NCBI GenBank assembly: GCA_003833135.1
Contig: QZLH01000295.1
Location: 1 to 64,000, forward strand
DNA: 64,000 bases
Source: Oehlia diaphana
Lineage: Eukaryota > Glomeromycota > Glomeromycetes > Glomerales > Glomeraceae
Reading direction: 5' to 3'
Positions within the stretch are counted from its first letter, which is position 1. Each line of letters starts with the position of its first letter. The notes below the pieces were generated by a model. It was not told where the DNA came from. It did not search any database and saw only the letters and a list, made by a program, of their open reading frames with translations. The translations under genes were made by a program, and so were the position numbers. Shown here piece by piece: positions 36,746-49,027 of this stretch.

Positions 36746-37542
36746 CAGAGTATTAAAGGTTGAAATAATCGGGCTTTTAAGTAGGGAACTTAATTGGCCT
36801 AAAAATTAGTGATCGATCAACCATATTGAATAATGTAATTTTTGTAATTCGGCATTTTAATTGACTCGATTAGCCAAAATTAAGCACGATCTCATAATTC
36901 CGGCTGGAAACAGACAAATTTAGGAGGTCGTCTAAAGCGGGGCAAATCACGTGACTTTGTAAAAAAAATGTTTTCATAAAATAAAACTTTTTACCATATA
37001 TTCATCCATTCTAAACACACATCCTAAATGCATTTTTGCCTGCTCTGCAAGTTTACTTAGAGCGCAGAGTAGGGTTTTGAATGCTGTTTTTGATTTATTT
37101 GCCATTTTTGGATATGATCGGCAAAGTTTCGTTCATTCATATGTAAAGTCAAAAACAATATTCAAAATCCACTTAAGTAAACTTGCAAAGCAGATAAAAT
37201 ACGCTTATATTATGATTTTAAAGTTTCTATTAATCTTCCTTTATTAAAAATTTTCTCAATAAGTATGAATTCAAATAAATAATAAATATGAGCACTTGCT
37301 AATATGATAGGAAAGGAAAATTAAGAATTTATTCGATTATCTGATTTAGAATTTAACCAACGAAGTTTTTAACATTATCTAAAAGTATTGACTAAATCAA
37401 ATAATTTTTTTATTTGGAAAAAAATATTCTTATTGAGCCAATTTTAATTTTTTTAAATATACTGTACTATAAATATAAGGAATTCAATTTGAACCCATTA
37501 ATACATGTTAAATATTAATTTTATTAAAAATAACTAATGATT
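36746..37542. other. Intergenic region with inverted-repeat element
   Basis: No gene. Contains a MITE-like inverted repeat at 37033-37205, another CACGTG at 36948-36953, and plain AT-rich sequence up to the ARP2 stop codon. Confidence 0.6.
37033..37205. mobile_element. MITE-like element with about 55-base inverted arms
   Basis: Left arm near 37033-37088 (CTGCAAGTTTACTTA, TTTTGAAT, TGTTTTTGA in order) is the reverse complement, with several mismatches, of the right arm near 37145-37205 (TCAAAAACA, ATTCAAAA, TAAGTAAACTTGCA). About 170 bases in total and non-coding. No clear target-site duplication was found by eye. Confidence 0.6.
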
Positions 37543-39076
37543 TCACGATGAACCATGTAATTTTTCTAATGATTTAACACCCTCTTCTTCCCACTCCTGT
37601 TTTGTAATCCACCATGATTGTTTATCTTTCATAATGTTAGCTAGGACAGCACCTCCCAGGAAAACCATATGTTTACGCCTGGGTGGATCTTCAATTCTAA
37701 TTTTTAGTTTCTGATTATTTCATTAAAAATAATAAATTAATATAACTAAGTATAAAAAAAATATATTGTATACAATAATCACAATATACACTCACCTTCA
37801 ATATTGAAGTATCTCCTTTTGCTACCCTTTCCAAATACAGTTGCTTAAGTTCTTTTTCAAGACGACTTGGTAAACCTGGATACATAGATGAACCCCCAGA
37901 CAAAACAATATGTCTATATAGTTCAGGACGAACATCTATAGCAGCATCTTGAATTGATTCAAAAAGCATTTCTGCAACACCTGGTTTTTCTACATCAATC
38001 AAATGAGGCTGGAACATACACTCAGGTGCCTCAAATCGTTCGGAACCAACTTTGATAACTCGACCGTCAGGTAGTGTGTAATTTTCTACCAGAACTGTAG
38101 TTTCATTTGCCAATTTTTGGTCTAAAGGAATATCGTAACTGTTTTGACATTCATGATTAACCATTAATTAAACAAAATTAAAAACATAATATGGCTAAAT
38201 ATTTACTCTACCTTACATAACAGAGTTTCTCCTTCATTTGTCTTACAGTTTCGAAGTCTGCTGTTCTGTTGAATGCATATCCTCTTAATAAAAGTAGTTT
38301 TATGAGGTAACGCGTTACATCGCGACCAGCAATATCTAATCGACGTGTTTGATGTGTCTGGGCGTACCCATCATAAATTGGAACAATGTGTGTCACACCA
38401 TCACCGGAATCAACTACTACTCCAGTAAGGAGACCTGTTTAATAAATTAAAGAATTTTCGTTCAAATTTTTAATTTTAAATTTATTAACAGTCTTATGAT
38501 AAATAATTTACCTTGAGCATATAAAGTAAGCACAGCTTGAATAGAAACATAAACTCCCTGGAAACCATACTCTTCAAACATAATTTGTACCATCTCTTTT
38601 CTATTCTTTAATGGATTCATTGGTGGTTCCGTCAACAGAACCTTGCAATCTTTTGGATCTACTTTTAATTTTTCATGAAAAGTATAATCCCATAAATGTT
38701 TCATATCCTCCCATATCTTTATGATCCCATTTTCCATTGGATATGACATTTGTAAAATTGATCGAAGTTTAGCGGCTTCATCGCCAACCATGATATCTTT
38801 CACTTCTACGTTCCCAACTTTTTCTTCTGCACGAAGAATTGGTCTTCCAACAACAGAAGGAAATACATGATCAGGAAAATTGGAGCCAGCATAACCAACT
38901 TTGACAAACTAATAAAAAAAGAATTTTTGAGACGTCCAAAATATTAAATATTCGAAACATTCGCAATAAAATTTTATTCGTCCTGTGGGAATGTATTACT
39001 TCGTATGGCCAATGAAATATAATAGCTGACTCACCCCCGTTCCATTATCGACAACTAATGTTTTTGAGGCGTCCAT
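37543..39076 (-). CDS. ARP2: Actin-related protein 2 (Arp2/3 complex)
   Basis: Exons 39035-39076, 38512-38908, 38212-38434, 37796-38138 and 37543-37710 give 390 aa, as expected for Arp2. The actin fold is shown by [65 protein letters not shown] and [14 protein letters not shown]. Arp2-type features include [29 protein letters not shown] and [20 protein letters not shown]. With Arp3 and five other subunits it nucleates branched actin filaments for endocytosis and polar growth. The upstream gene TTI1 ends 161 bases before this start codon, on the same strand. Confidence 0.96.
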
Positions 39077-39196
39077 GTTTTATTCGAAACTTTTTTAAAT
39101 GTTTAAGTTAGGGGTAGGTTTATTTATGTTTTTTTTCTAAAAACTTCAAATTTTATTATACGAACTCAGGTGATACAAGTGCCGACAAATCAAAGT

Positions 39197-39202
39197 CACG
39201 TG
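39197..39202. promoter_or_regulatory. CACGTG motif upstream of ARP2
   Basis: CACGTG in the context GTCACGTGACT, 121 bases before the ARP2 start codon, in the short spacer after the TTI1 stop. Confidence 0.35.
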
Positions 39203-39237
39203 ACTAGAAATCAGCTGCATTTTTTACTGCGCCTTTA

Positions 39238-42200
39238 TTAAAATAAATTTGCATTTAAAATTAATTTAACGTTCTTTGCATATTGATTTTTCTCTTTTGA
39301 AAATCTACATAAATATTTTGGCCATATAATATCTCTTAATTCCACTTCTTCATCCCCAATCTTATTATATGTAATGACACTATACTCTTTAACTAACCCC
39401 CTAAGTATCAACCAAGTGGCATCGGCATTTCTTTTAGCTAACTCCTTAAATAATTCAATTGCCGAATTTTGAAGCTCTTCATGGACTTCTTCACTCAAAA
39501 ATTGCCCCGTGTTGTCCATGATCTGAAATAGGATCTGATTAGATAACACCTCTTCACTAATAACAATTTTCATTGTTTCCAGTATTGACTTTTTCAGCTT
39601 GTGAGATCTGGAATATTTTGTTGTTGCTATCCCTGAATAGTCTTCGTCTTTCATAGATTGCTGACGTAATAATTGTTGGAATGACGGCCATACGTCTTGA
39701 ACTACTCGACTTGTAAAAAAATCTCCACTTGAAACTGAAATTCCTTGAATAAGCCTTACTGCGCTAAGAACGACATATGGTTCTTGATCCTTTAATCTAT
39801 TAAGGACAGATGGCCATATTCTATGTACTAAAGGATAAAGCTCATTTGGGATAGATTTTAATACTGGAAGTGAAATCCTAATAACATCCAATACTAATGA
39901 ACGTAATTGTGGTGATGATGCCGTAAGGAAATGAAGTAATTTATCAATAATCTTGAGACAAATCAATTGTGATTTTGTTGGATTTGATTTTTTATCTAAA
40001 TCCTCTTCATTATTATGAGAAGCGCCAGTTGGGTCATGTTCTCCTTTAATATTATCATCGTGATCTTCTAATTCATTATATTCGGTTTCTTCCAATTTCT
40101 TTTTCGACTCTCGATGTTCTAGAAAATATTGTCCAATTTCCTCAAGTGTTGCATTTGATTTTGACATCATAGTTTCACGTTCATTCTCTGTTTTATACTG
40201 ACTGACAAACTCTGCAATCTCTTTAGATATCTCAATTTCATTTTCAAGTGGATTATAATTGCAATTAACTTCTTCCTGCTCTTCTTCTCTTTCTTTCTTT
40301 ACGGATTCGGAAATAGTAATAATTACGGCAAATAATACATTTACTAATTGATTCAACAAATAAGGTTTCATATGATATGAATCCAGAGCATCAAAAATTT
40401 CTTCTATCGAATCATCAATAAATGGCAACACAGGCGGCCCAACCACATGTATCATAGCAGTAAGAACTTGAGGAGTTTGAGGATTTATGATAACTTGGTT
40501 AAGTTTCTGAGAAACAACGTTAACAAGATAATCAACATTTTCCAATACTAAGGCTTTCTTTGATGAGTATCCACACCATATAGAAACATGAGTCAAAGTG
40601 ATATCAGCTGTTTCATGTATTAACATATTGTTTTCTCCAACTTTTTCTAATATAGGATAGAGAGCATCCATTAGTTCCACTCTAAACTCCATCCCTAAAA
40701 TACGAGATATTGCCGCTATTCCTTCGAGAATGAAACAATTAATTAAAACAATACGATTTTGAGATTCTATACTCACATTAGATGTAACTGGAATTTTTCT
40801 TTCAACAGATTTGCTTCTATTGCTATCGAATACTGCTTTTGTGGCTGGATCGATATTAATGAGACCACGTATCACATCGGACTCAATATATTCTCTTAAA
40901 ATTGATCTTGCTATTCTTTTTACATCTTGCAATGCATTTGCTGGTTTCATAACTATTTTTGAATATTCAAAACTTGAGGTTTTCCCTATATCAATTCCAG
41001 CTGCCCCAAGCAAGATTTCCTTAATAACAAATATACACTGAGCATAAAATCTTTTAAACTCTTTATCTCTAAAATAAGCAAGAAAATGATCGATTAAAAA
41101 TGATAAGTTACTAAAATATCCAAACAGCCGAAGAACCAGTGATATACATGTTCTGACACGTTGCTCTCGAATATGTTTATATTGTGGTTGAGAAAAAGAT
41201 GGAACAATACATTTAGAATCAAAATCGGAAGAAATAGTATGTCCATCTTCAATTGAATCATATTGCCCAATAATTAATCGATTTTCCACAACTTGAACAT
41301 CACTAGTATCAAACTCTAACGCACTGAGCAACCCATCCGATACTCTTTGTAATGAAAAATTTAAAACCGTCTGTATATCTGATCCCAATAGAGAAGTAAA
41401 ACCTGCTATTAATGATAATGCATTAAATTTTGCGTTCTCGTCCAATCCAACTAAATATCTTGGCAATGATGTAAGCCAAGTATCGAAATTTTCTTTTAGA
41501 ATTGGTGTAAAATTTTTAAATTGAGAGTGCAAACGTAACATATTCAAATTTTGTCGACATGGAATTGATACTTGTTCATAATCATCATTCAAATAAAATA
41601 CAAGGGTTTCGATTAATATAGGAACACAATTATCTAAACATTTTGCACTACAAGAAAGAAGCTTATAAGAAAATTTCACAAACGCTAATCTAAGTTGCCA
41701 TGCGGAATGAATACGTATTGTGAAAATTTGACTAATTAATATTTTAATTTGCAATTTGGTCGCTTTAAGCCATGACCTTGTTCTTTCAACACAAATTGAT
41801 GCGAATATTGACTGTTGCTGAGATGATTGAGTCGATGTTACATTAGAAATTAAATTATGTGAACTTGTTTGATCAGTACCGGGGATTAAATTTTTTAGAT
41901 CACTCAGCGAATCTATTTTAGTAAACAAACTCTCGTTTACTTTATCTTCATCCTTCATGGCACTAGCTATGACTTCAGATAAAGTTTCAACAATTTTTGT
42001 TAATAACATATGATTCTCTTTCTGGTCTCGAACCAAAGTTTTACTTAATGTGCTAACCATTCCAGGCAAGAAAGCTGCAATAATTCCTGAATCTTCTATA
42101 TTATTGACTAAGGATTGTAAAGTCTCAAGAGAAGTTAGCCTTAATTGTAACAATTTTTCATTGGAAATAATTTCTAACAGGACATAAACACATCGAGCTA

Positions 42201-42859
42201 AGAGTGCCCTGAGTTTTATATCCATTAATTCTTGCAAAATTAACTCACGACGGATCTCTATTTGGAACTGATCCCTTTCGTCTACGTCTTCGGGTAATTC
42301 AGTGTGTCTAGGTAGTAACGCCAATATACATTTAACCCCTGCAAATTTTGTTTCTTCAGATAAAGTAAATGGCTGTTTATCCACTTTCGAATCAATAGAT
42401 GGTGATCTACCAATTATACTAACAAACAAAATTAGGAGCTGTTTGAATTGGTCAGAAACCATATATTTTTGCCAACTCGCTGTTAGCAAGAAATGAATAC
42501 AATTAAGGAAACCTTCGACAAATCTATCACTTTGTTGCAGAACTGGGTTATTATATAACTGAAGTAAAGGAATGTATACATATTTGATCAAATTGTAGTC
42601 AAATACCCTGGATGAATCGGGAATCGAATGGAGAGTATTAAGCAAATTGTTGATAGTATTAATAATGTCATGAGTTTTTGAAGCTGATACCGATCCGGTT
42701 TGGATAAGGGATACACATAAAGGTTTTAACTAACATTTCCCATAAATGTTAAAAGAAATTTCTTTTTTCAGCAAATAGAATTACTTTTCTGATATAAGTT
42801 GAAGAAACTCCAACCTGAAGGAATACTGCCTGACGTTGTGCATCAAGATTATTGTCCAT
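39238..42859 (-). CDS. TTI1: TTI1-like HEAT-repeat subunit of the TTT complex
   Basis: Two exons (42785-42859 and 39238-42729) encode 1188 aa. The protein starts with a short leader, then LKPLCVSLIQTGSVS, the characteristic Tti1 N-terminal block, and continues as alpha-helical HEAT repeats to the end. There are acidic linkers (EREEEQEEVN, ELEDHDDN) at about two thirds, then conserved C-terminal helices (LRSLVLDVIRISLPVLKSIP, LYPLVHRIWPSVLNRLKDQE, PYVVLSAVRLIQ). Tti1 with Tel2 and Tti2 stabilises PIKK kinases (TOR, ATM/Tel1, ATR/Mec1) through Hsp90. The length matches (human about 1089). Almost the whole gene is one exon, unlike its neighbours. Confidence 0.88.
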
Positions 42860-43003
42860 TCTTTCGAAGTTTTCAATTTGGACTAACAGATTGGATTGTT
42901 ATCAGTTTCTAATCATCGAAACCGCCGATCATGACCAATAAAAGTCAAACTGGTATTACATGTCGATCATGTAAAATTTTTTGTTTTTTTTTTAGAAAAA
43001 ATG

Positions 43004-43329
43004 TATTTGTAACAACCTGTTACATGTCTTATTTGTAACATCCTTTTTTTGCTTTTTAATAATACTGAAGTTATATTTTAAAAAGTATAAATATGATTAC
43101 TATATGCAAAATTTTATTTGAAAAACTTTTACTTAATGTACTAAAGTCAGTTTTATAGACAAAACTTTAAGTTATAAGCGTTTTCTTGAATTTTTTTAAT
43201 TGTTTTAGTTACACGACTGATCTTTCGTTTTGATTTGCTAATTAGTTTACGTTACACCTGATCTTGAATTTTGATTGGATAAAATTGATGTTGTTACAAA
43301 TAAGACGCGTAGCATGGTTGTTACAAATA
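43004..43329. mobile_element. MITE-like element with about 40-base inverted termini
   Basis: The left end 43004-43043 (TATTTGTAACAACCTG...ATGTCTTATTTGTAACA) pairs with the right end 43287-43329 read in reverse complement (TATTTGTAACAACCATG...GCGTCTTATTTGTAACA), with a few mismatches. Each arm contains the motif TATTTGTAACA twice. The 326-base unit has no coding capacity. Typical of a non-autonomous DNA transposon. Confidence 0.7.
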
Positions 43330-43670
43330 AGTTTATCCTTTTTTTTATTAACTGTTAATTTTACTAGAAAGGTGTATAAGATTATACATATTTGGAGAGA
43401 GAGACATGTTAGAAATTTTCCTTCCGGCTTTATATTTGAGTAACAAAGCAGAACTTGGTTTTATCATTTTATACAGCTAAAAACAAATTATATTCAGTTT
43501 TATTAAAAAAATACATAAAAGATTTAAATAGTGAAAGATAATTCATACCCTATAAATTATTACCTTGGTTACAAGTTTAGCCATTAAAATACAAGAATAA
43601 ATAAATTAACATTTAAATAAGACATGGATATCAAAAGTAATAAATAGCATAAAAAAAAATTTTAAGTAAT

Positions 43671-43743
43671 TGTTTTCTTTGAATAAATAATCTCAATTCT
43701 CAGAATTGTTTTCTTGAATAAATAATCTCAATTCTCAGAATTG
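43671..43743. repeat. 34-base direct tandem repeat, two copies
   Basis: The unit TGTTTTCTTTGAATAAATAA plus TCTCAATTCTCAGAAT occurs twice in a row with one base difference. Confidence 0.85.
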
Positions 43744-43796
43744 TGAAATACGTAAACAACAATTTAATAATTAGTTACAATAATTGCTTTTTCTTA

Positions 43797-45142
43797 TTAA
43801 TTATGCTTTGCACGCTTATTAGGCACTTCCAACTCTTCTATAATTAAAATTAAAAAAAACAATTATGTAAATAAATGGATAAATATGTAAATAAATGGAT
43901 AAATATACAAATAAATAAAATGAGGATTAAATATTTCCAAACCTTCTTCCGACTCTTCTTCATCAAAATCTTGATTGATACCTTCTTCTTCGTCTTCTTC
44001 ATCATAATCTTCTGTCACATCTGTCACATAAATCCTATGTTTAAAGTGACAGGAAATCAATCTAAGATATTAGATAAGAACAAAAATAGTAATTTTATAT
44101 TTACATCCAGGCTTGAGGATAAACTTCATCTTTGAAATTTCTTCCTAATTCCCAAGAACTATCGTCAGTGTTTTCTTCAGAAAACCATTTAATAAAACTT
44201 TGGTCATCCTCTTCTTCATCAACTTTACGTTTTTTTGTATAATCCTTTATTGCGAGAAAAAAGTTAAATTTGGTAAAAATGCGTTTAAAAAAGAACTTTT
44301 AACTTAACGTACTCTGCCCTCAATCCAGTCAATTGGCGTGCTTTTTATCTTACGTTGCCCATCAGCGTCAACAATAAATTCCTAGTTAAAGAAATAGACA
44401 AATCAATACGTAGATATAACATAATATCAGCCAAATCTGAAACGACCGAAATTCATTTACCTTTACAAGTTCTTTATTTTTGAAATATTCATTCTCAGAA
44501 AAACTCAAGATAATTTTGAAATTTTCTAACGAATTTTCATCCTTTTCAACAGTTATGTCGTCAATATATTGAACAACCTGAGAACAAATTATCAGTTATA
44601 GAATTGAACTCTGTAACTTATCAAACATTAAAATTGACCATAAAATACCGAATCATCGTCGTTAGCCAAATATTGCGCTGAAATAAATATAAAAATTATT
44701 GTTCGAATTTAATAACGAAAAAAGAATTGATCAAAAAGATAATTATGACTTACAAACAAAAATATGCTTCGTAAGCTATCATCAAGATAAATAAAGATAG
44801 CAAGAATTAATTTATTAAAATATTTTAAATTAAATAAATATGTGATGATACTTACTACTTGTGACCAAAACTTCGGGATTCTCTTGAAAACTTTTTTTCT
44901 TTTTTCGTAAATAGGTTTAAATACTTTAATTTGTTGTTTCGCTTCATAAAAAAATCAAAGATGATTAATTTATAGAAAAACATTCATAATTCTCCATTTT
45001 AATTTCAAAAATGAATAGAAATACCAATTTCGAGTTCAGCCGCTTCGATTTCTTGGTTTATTGCTTTCATTTCTTCGTTAATTGCTTCATCAATTGTTCC
45101 GATACCACCATTTTCTATTTCAGAATGTAAACTTGCCGCCAT
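43797..45142 (-). CDS. SET/Vps75-type NAP-family histone chaperone
   Basis: Nine exons (45025-45142, 44856-44941, 44754-44775, 44649-44677, 44461-44577, 44313-44381, 44105-44244, 43943-44034, 43797-43837) give 237 aa. A long N-terminal helix (INEEMKAINQEIEAAELEI) leads into the NAP fold: KVFKPIYEKRKKVFKRIPKF, DDDSVVQYIDDITVEKDE, NFKIILSFSENEYFKNKEL, STPIDWIEGRDYTKKRK, SFIKWFSEEN, LGRNFKDEVYPQAW. A strongly acidic tail (EDYDEEDEEEG, DFDEEESEE) precedes a basic end (NKRAKHN). Such proteins dimerise through the long helix and carry H3-H4 or H2A-H2B. It resembles human SET more than NAP1 because it is short and lacks the NAP1 insert. Exons of 22 and 29 bases were needed to keep the frame. Confidence 0.87.
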
Positions 45143-45410
45143 CTTTTTTTTCAAAATATAAAATTTAAAATTAAACAATGAATCAATATTTTCGGAAATG
45201 AAATGAATGATTTACAAGATTTGAAGTTCCGTAAATTCCGTTTACCTTTAATTGGCTAGCTACCTAGTGATATGATACACAGCAGAAGAGCCTTAAACAA
45301 TTATTCGGTAACCATTTTAAAGTAGTGAATTTATAAATAAGGGTTAAAACATTATTTTAGAATTATTAGGAGATATTTATTATTAAATTTAAAACATCTA
45401 CTCGTTAATA

Positions 45411-46398
45411 ATGGAGAAAAGCTCAAAACTCAGTATTTTGGCAGACAACACTTTAGCTAGCATTTACGAGAGAAATAGATGTAGAGCTGAAGATATAGAG
45501 TACCCACATGAAGAGACACTTAATAAAAATATGGAGAAGTTACGGTTTGGTATTAAAGAATTGGAAGAGGAATTATCAGCTGCCGAGGAGTCAGGGACTC
45601 TGTATGTGCAATGTAATTTCATTTATACTCTAATATACCTATTTAATCAAAATAGTCTGTTCGCATTTACGTTAATAAAATTATTTTGAAAATTATTTTA
45701 GGAATTCAAAGGAACTTAAGGAAAAAGAAGATACTCTTATCAAATTAACCAAACAAATTGATAAACTTGAAGCTTTATTGCAAGATAAGCCCTCTGCCAG
45801 GTGGATATAGTGTATACAGATGTATTACATATTTGATTTAAATCTAATCATTTAATAAATATTTAGGAAACTACTACTTGGACTTAACAACATGGATGAA
45901 CCTTCTTCCAAGAAATCAAAAAAAACTGTAAGATTTTCTGACCAAGCGGATGATTATGATAATGCTGTAGTTATTCAGTTGCAACAACGAATGATACAAA
46001 GTAAGTTAATTGCGATTTATTTCTTTTCAGTTTTAAGCCTAATTATTTATTAAAAATATAGATCAAGACGAGGATTTAGATAGATTGAGCGCCGCAATAG
46101 GTCGTCAGCAACAATTGGGATTAATGATTGGTGAAGAATTGAATTATCAGGTAGAGCTATTAGCGGAAACGGAAGATATAGTTGATAGAACTGAAGGAAG
46201 ATTGAATAAAGCAAAAAGAAATCTTACCAAAGTATCAAAAAAAGCAAAGGAAAAGGGTAAATTTTTTATAATAAATTATTTATATATATAAATAAATTTT
46301 TCTTTTTAATGAATTTTAATTTAATTTATTTAGGATCTTTTTGGATAATTGTTTTGTTGATTTCAATATTAGTTTTATTAATCATAATTCTATCGTAA
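45411..46398 (+). CDS. Syntaxin-8-like Qc-SNARE
   Basis: Exons 45411-45601, 45702-45800, 45867-46000, 46062-46256 and 46334-46398 give 227 aa. The C-terminal SNARE motif reads QDEDLDRLSAAIGRQQQLGL, MIGEELNYQVELLAETEDIV, DRTEGRLNKAKRNL; the glutamine in LNYQVELL is the ionic zero-layer residue expected of a Q-SNARE. A single membrane anchor ends the protein (FWIIVLLISILVLLIIILS). The N-terminal half has helices (ELEEELSAAEES, LTKQIDKLEALL). Syntaxin 8 and yeast Syn8 act in late endosomal/vacuolar fusion; Tlg1 would be an alternative. It is divergent with the SET-type gene (268-base spacer). Confidence 0.88.
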
Positions 46399-46637
46399 TT
46401 TTTGTATTTATATTATTATCGAGCGAACGCTTTACTCTTATATTAATTATTTTGGCTATTAGATTATTATTATTATTATTATATATTAGAATATATTTAG
46501 TCTGCTTATTTTTTTCGAATATAGCTTTCGGTCAGCAGGCGTTGAAATCACATTTTAATATTGATTGTAATTTTACGAAAGTATAATTTTAACTTTTCCT
46601 CATATTATAATATGATAGGAAATTAATTATTATCTTT

Positions 46638-48613
46638 TTAGAGAATTTTTTTAATTTTATCTTTTACTTTTTCATTTTTTTTAAAACTTTTCTTTGAAAT
46701 AACATTTTTCGTACTTTTTGTTTCTAAAAGACTATGTTTCTTTTTTTGGATTTCTCTTGAAGCTCCAAAGTTGGTATCATGTAAATGCTAATAAATATAA
46801 ATTGAGAATATAAAATTAATAATCAAAGTGTAAGAATATTATATAATAATGGATGTGAATCAGAAAATTACCATCGTTGCAACTCTTTTTGCGGTAGCAA
46901 TTTCATTTAAACTTTCTAAAACTTTATTTTCATTAATTTTCCATTCTTCCATTTTTTTATCTACAAAATAAAAAAAATATTTAAATATATAAAAATATAA
47001 ATATATTCATTTATAAATTTATGCTCACTTATTCTTGTTTCAATATTTTGTACAAGTTCAATGTCGCGTTCAGTTACAATTGATAAAGCTATACCACCTC
47101 TACCTATAAGATATTAAAAATAAAAAATCAATGATTTATACGAATTATACTATTATACTTGGACAAAAAAAATCAAATCAAATCATTAATACTAGAGTAT
47201 TATTCATACCGGCTCTTGCGGTACGACCGACTCGATGAATGTAATCTGCGGGATCACGTGGTATATCAAAATTAACCACTAATTGCACTGTCGGAATATC
47301 AAGACCACTACAAATATACAAAAAGAACAAATAATCAAAATACATATCATAGTTGAAATCATGTAATTCGTATAATAAGACTTACCGACTGCCAACATCA
47401 GTAGCAATCAACACCCTCACTATTTCTGCTTTGAATTTACCCAAACTGTTTAATCTTTCTTTTTGACTCATCATAGAATGTAAACTTGTACAACGAATAT
47501 CCAACTCTACAAGCATAACACGTAGCAATTCAGCAGTTCTACATCTACCACAAAATATTATGGTAGATTTATTTGAAAGCTCTTCTGATCTTAGAAGATG
47601 AGTTAAATATGGCTCACGTATGTGTGACGGGATGAAAACATAAAATTGCGACAACGTTGATACTGTCGATATACTAAATTAAAGATAAAGAATAAAAATA
47701 AACATTAATACTTAAGAATTCAAGACAAATTACAAACTTACTCTGATTTAACTTGATAAATAAAGGGTTTTCTGTTAGGATCTTCTTCTTGCGCATCTTG
47801 TAATTGTAAGATATTTTCCGTCATTGTCGCTGTAAATAACAAGGTTTGCCGTTTTTTTGGTATAGTATCAAATATAACTTCAAGATCTTCAGCAAATGTA
47901 TCAGATAATAAACGATCTGCCTCATCAAGAACCTTTAACAATAGGAATGAATCACAAAATTAATTTCAATCAAACAATCCTCTTACATAACAATCAATGT
48001 TTGAAAATTTACCAAAAATCTTATTTTGCTTAAACAAGGTGCAATTGCGCTACTATTGATATGATCTACAAGTCGACCAGGTGTTGCTATAACTACATGA
48101 GGTTTCCTGGATAATTGTAATGATTGGCTCATCATATCAAGTCCTCCAACTACGACACACTCTTTAAGATTTATACTTTTTCCAAGTACTCGAAATTGAT
48201 CGGCGATTTGAAAAGCCAATTCTCTATAATTTAATAATATTATAAAGTGATCTGCAAACATTCATTTTTCAATTTATCATTACACACCTTGTTGGAGTTA
48301 AAACAAGAGCAAAAATACCAAATGGATCTTCCGACAATTTTTGTAAAATTGGTAAGGCGAATGCAGCAGTTTTTCCTGAACCTGTTTTTGCTCCTCCTAT
48401 ACAATCTTTCCCGTTCAATATCGGTGGTATACAAACTTTTTGTATCTCTGAAGGAAATTTTATTGACATTGCTTTCAATGCATCAATTAACCATGGATTT
48501 AACCCTAATTCTTCAAATGTTTTTAAGGGATTCTTTGATGTCTTTTGTGATTCAATGACATTGATAAAGTTTTCTGATTCTAAAGAAATATTGTTTTTAT
48601 TATTTAATGTCAT
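46638..48613 (-). CDS. DBP8: DEAD-box RNA helicase Dbp8/DDX49
   Basis: Exons 48288-48613, 48013-48223, 47742-47932, 47386-47673, 47210-47307, 47029-47103, 46872-46960 and 46638-46787 give 475 aa. All DEAD-box motifs are present: Q motif ([19 protein letters not shown]), I (AKTGSGKT), Ia (PTREL), GG, Ib (TPGR), II (VLDEADRLL), III (TAT rather than SAT), IV ([11 protein letters not shown]), V (ATDVGSRGLDIP) and VI ([11 protein letters not shown]). The basic C-terminus and the [18 protein letters not shown] stretch point to Dbp8/DDX49, a nucleolar helicase for 18S rRNA maturation, rather than Rrp3/DDX47. It converges on the syntaxin-8 gene with 239 bases between stop codons. Confidence 0.92.
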
Positions 48614-49027
48614 TATTGAAAAATTCGAAAAAAAACTAAAAAATTTTATGTAAATTTAATCTATTTAATCTGCAATTAGAATTTATGTAATCAGCGATTT
48701 GATTGGCCTATAGAATTTGATTGGCATCATTTTAATTAGCGTTGTGTGAACTTTAATATTAATTGTAACTCTTCTGCAAAACTATTTAGAATATAATTAT
48801 ATAACAGTATCATTTGATAATGTCAATACCGTTTATAAGAGTGAACAAAGTGGATAGGATGGTGTAGGTTATCTATCCAATAGAAGGTTAAATATAATTT
48901 TCAGATTGAAACTCACTTTAAAAAAACTTACACTTAATGCAATTATCATTTGAGACTCTGAGGTACAATATCTGATATTTACATGAGATATTTAAATTAT
49001 ATTTTGATAAAATAAATATAAATCACA
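48614..49027. other. Spacer Dbp8 / F-box gene
   Basis: AT-rich promoter of the helicase gene and 3' flank of the F-box gene; nothing else recognised. Confidence 0.6.

Larger units (their letters stand above)
42860..43796. other. Intergenic region with inverted repeat and tandem repeat
   Basis: No gene. Holds a long-armed inverted repeat (43004-43329) and a twofold 34-base tandem repeat (about 43671-43743). Confidence 0.65.
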
